Shown one piece after another: positions 4,944-6,025 of a stretch of 6,025 nucleotides of DNA; position 1 is the stretch's first letter; each line of letters opens with the position of its first letter. The stretch comes from Bacteroidota bacterium (GTDB lineage Bacteria; Bacteroidota; Bacteroidia; Bacteroidales; Paludibacteraceae). The notes under the pieces are model-generated. The model worked only from the letters and a program-made list of their open reading frames with translations. It ran no database searches and had not been told where the DNA came from. The stretch spans positions 1 to 6,025 of the forward strand of contig JAJZHJ010000096.1 of NCBI GenBank assembly GCA_021804525.1. The letters are read 5' to 3'. The translations under genes and the position numbers were made by a program.

Positions 4944-6025
4944 TAATGAAATGTTTTCTTCACCAGCATTGACGAATTCATGAGGAACACTCGATAACCC
5001 ATGGATCGTCTTTTCCCAATATGAAGGTTTGGTGATCAACTGAAAGAGACCTTTCCATGCTGCAATCGACATATAAAGCCAATAGATCGGTGAAAGTACA
5101 GCAAACAGGACTAAACTCCAAATTTCTCTTCTCGCTAGCCCAATCAGATTGATGTAGATGAAAATGAAATTCCCCATAATCCAATTAATACCAGCTAAAT
5201 AGTAAATTTGTGGTGGTAATAAACTCGCTTCAAAATTTGGCCCGAAAATATACCAACTTAATGCCAACGCCCACAAAACCGGATTAAAAATAAAGATGAA
5301 AGGTGTTCCACCAACCATCATTTGAAAACCCATAAACCCAACAAAGCCTAAGTCTTTATATAATTTTACTGGATGTCTCATATGAACGAGCCATGTTTGG
5401 ATGTAACCTTTAACCCACCTCGACCGTTGGCGAATCCAGTTAACAAAGTCTGAATTAGCTTCTTCGTACGTTGTTGAGTCGATAATCCCCGTCGTGTAAC
5501 CGTGCTTGTACAAGCGCACGCCAAGATCAGCATCTTCAGTAACGTTAAAGGGGTCCCAAGCTCCCAAATCCATTAATACAGAAGTCTTGAAATGATTCGA
5601 AGTCCCTCCAAGTGGTACAGGCATATTACTCGAAAACAAAGCTGGAAGAAACAAATCAAACCACATCGTGTATTCGGAGGTAAACCATCTTGTCAATACA
5701 TTCTGTCTCGTATTGTAATAATTCAACTTGGCTTGAACACATGCCAACGAGTCGGGTGAACGACGAAAAGTTGCGATCGCCTTTAACAACTGATCGGATT
5801 CGGGAATATCTTCTGCATCAAAAATCACTACATATTCCCCACGTGCCGTCTGTAACCCGTAGTTACAAGCTTTCGGTTTTGTTCGAGGTTCTGATGGCGG
5901 GACGATGACAAGTTCAATGAATTTAGGTAGATTGTAGTCTTTAGCAGCTTGGATCGTTTCAACATCATCTTCTTCAAGCAAGAATTTAACATCCAATCGA
6001 TCCTTCGGATAACGAAGTCGCTTCA
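4941..6025 (-). CDS. Cellulose-synthase-like processive glycosyltransferase, family 2 (5' end outside window)
   Basis: The frame is open to the right edge, giving 360 codons in the window. The first visible residues, KRLRYPKDRLDVKFLLEEDD, are mid-domain, so the nucleotide-binding N-terminus and any N-terminal membrane helices lie outside. Numbered from the first full codon, the visible GT-A motifs are LLEEDD (15-20), the metal-binding DAED (69-72), GGTSNHF (139-145), TEDAD with the likely catalytic base (162-166) and QRSRW, the QxxRW acceptor motif of processive synthases (199-203). About four membrane segments follow (225-260, 274-296, 300-324), then KPSYWEKTIHGL and a short tail. This is the CelA/BcsA-like GT2 pattern: a cytosolic active site fed by nucleotide sugar, with a membrane channel for the chain. 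There is no room for a C-terminal PilZ domain, unlike BcsA. The start seemingly available at 5996 is an internal Leu codon (TTG). The sugar and polymer cannot be told from sequence. Confidence 0.92.
   Translation of the reverse strand, partial: KRLRYPKDRLDVKFLLEEDDVETIQAAKDYNLPKFIELVIVPPSEPRTKPKACNYGLQTARGEYVVIFDAEDIPESDQLLKAIATFRRSPDSLACVQAKLNYYNTRQNVLTRWFTSEYTMWFDLFLPALFSSNMPVPLGGTSNHFKTSVLMDLGAWDPFNVTEDADLGVRLYKHGYTTGIIDSTTYEEANSDFVNWIRQRSRWVKGYIQTWLVHMRHPVKLYKDLGFVGFMGFQMMVGGTPFIFIFNPVLWALALSWYIFGPNFEASLLPPQIYYLAGINWIMGNFIFIYINLIGLARREIWSLVLFAVLSPIYWLYMSIAAWKGLFQLITKPSYWEKTIHGLSSVPHEFVNAGEENISL

Noticed and set aside
4928..5002. 25-residue N-terminal extension of the GT-C-like gene (start at 5002)
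   Set aside because: It would overlap the 3' end of the GT2 gene by about 60 bases and ignore the consensus AGGAGG placed 7 nt before 4927.
4978..5184. 68-codon minus-strand frame inside the GT2 gene
   Set aside because: It overlaps the conserved membrane region of the GT2 protein in another frame and has no features of its own.
5690..5908. 72-codon plus-strand frame opposite the GT2 gene
   Set aside because: It is antisense to the conserved GT2 catalytic core, with no sign of an independent gene.
5994..5996. Start of the GT2 gene at TTG 5996-5994
   Set aside because: The codon lies inside the conserved YPKDRLDVKFLLEEDD stretch and the frame continues to the window edge, so it is an internal Leu.
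4941..6025. GT2 gene as a GtrB/dolichyl-phosphate sugar synthase partner of GtrA
   Set aside because: The QRSRW, GGTSNHF and DAED motifs and several C-terminal helices are those of processive cellulose-like synthases, not of GtrB.
1..6025. tRNA, rRNA, CRISPR array, transposase or insertion sequence
   Set aside because: I looked for regularly spaced repeats, transposase motifs and conserved rRNA/tRNA stretches and saw none.

Overview
The window looks like a chromosomal piece of a Bacillota (Firmicutes) bacterium. It is moderately AT-rich, has strong AGGAGG-type ribosome binding sites and a TTG start, carries a Gram-positive-style signal peptide, and has a cyclic-di-GMP class I riboswitch of a form common in Clostridia and Bacilli. 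The genus cannot be read with confidence. All supported genes lie on the minus strand, so the locus reads from right to left.

Layout in transcription order. (1) 6025-4941: most of a processive, cellulose-synthase-like family 2 glycosyltransferase, with its 5' end outside the window. (2) 4927-3275: a 550-residue polytopic membrane protein that resembles GT-C (GT39/PMT-like) glycosyltransferases. It starts 13 nt after the previous stop on its own strong Shine-Dalgarno, so the two genes are almost certainly co-transcribed. (3) 3274-2995: a non-coding leader with an AT-rich hairpin just after gene 2, a possible promoter, a well-formed c-di-GMP-I (GEMM-I) aptamer and a terminator-like hairpin. (4) 2994-577: an 805-residue secreted protein with a signal peptide, a clan GH-A-like glycosidase barrel and three C-terminal IPT/TIG-like modules. 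It is followed by a strong intrinsic terminator at 501-542. (5) 500-375: a short intergenic region with a 9-bp inverted repeat. (6) 374-1: a nearly complete GtrA-family membrane protein running off the left edge.

Together the genes suggest an extracellular-polysaccharide or surface-glycan locus. A GT2 synthase polymerises sugar at the membrane. A GT-C-like enzyme and a GtrA-like lipid-linked-sugar flippase may decorate the product on the outer face. A secreted glycoside hydrolase with adhesive or carbohydrate-binding modules may trim, bind or release it, and its expression appears to be gated by the biofilm second messenger c-di-GMP through RNA. The GT2 enzyme has no C-terminal PilZ domain, so the visible c-di-GMP input is the riboswitch in front of the hydrolase. 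Domain assignments and the riboswitch rest on motifs visible in the sequence. The polymer, the switch polarity and the combined pathway are inference. No non-coding stretch exceeds 300 bases.
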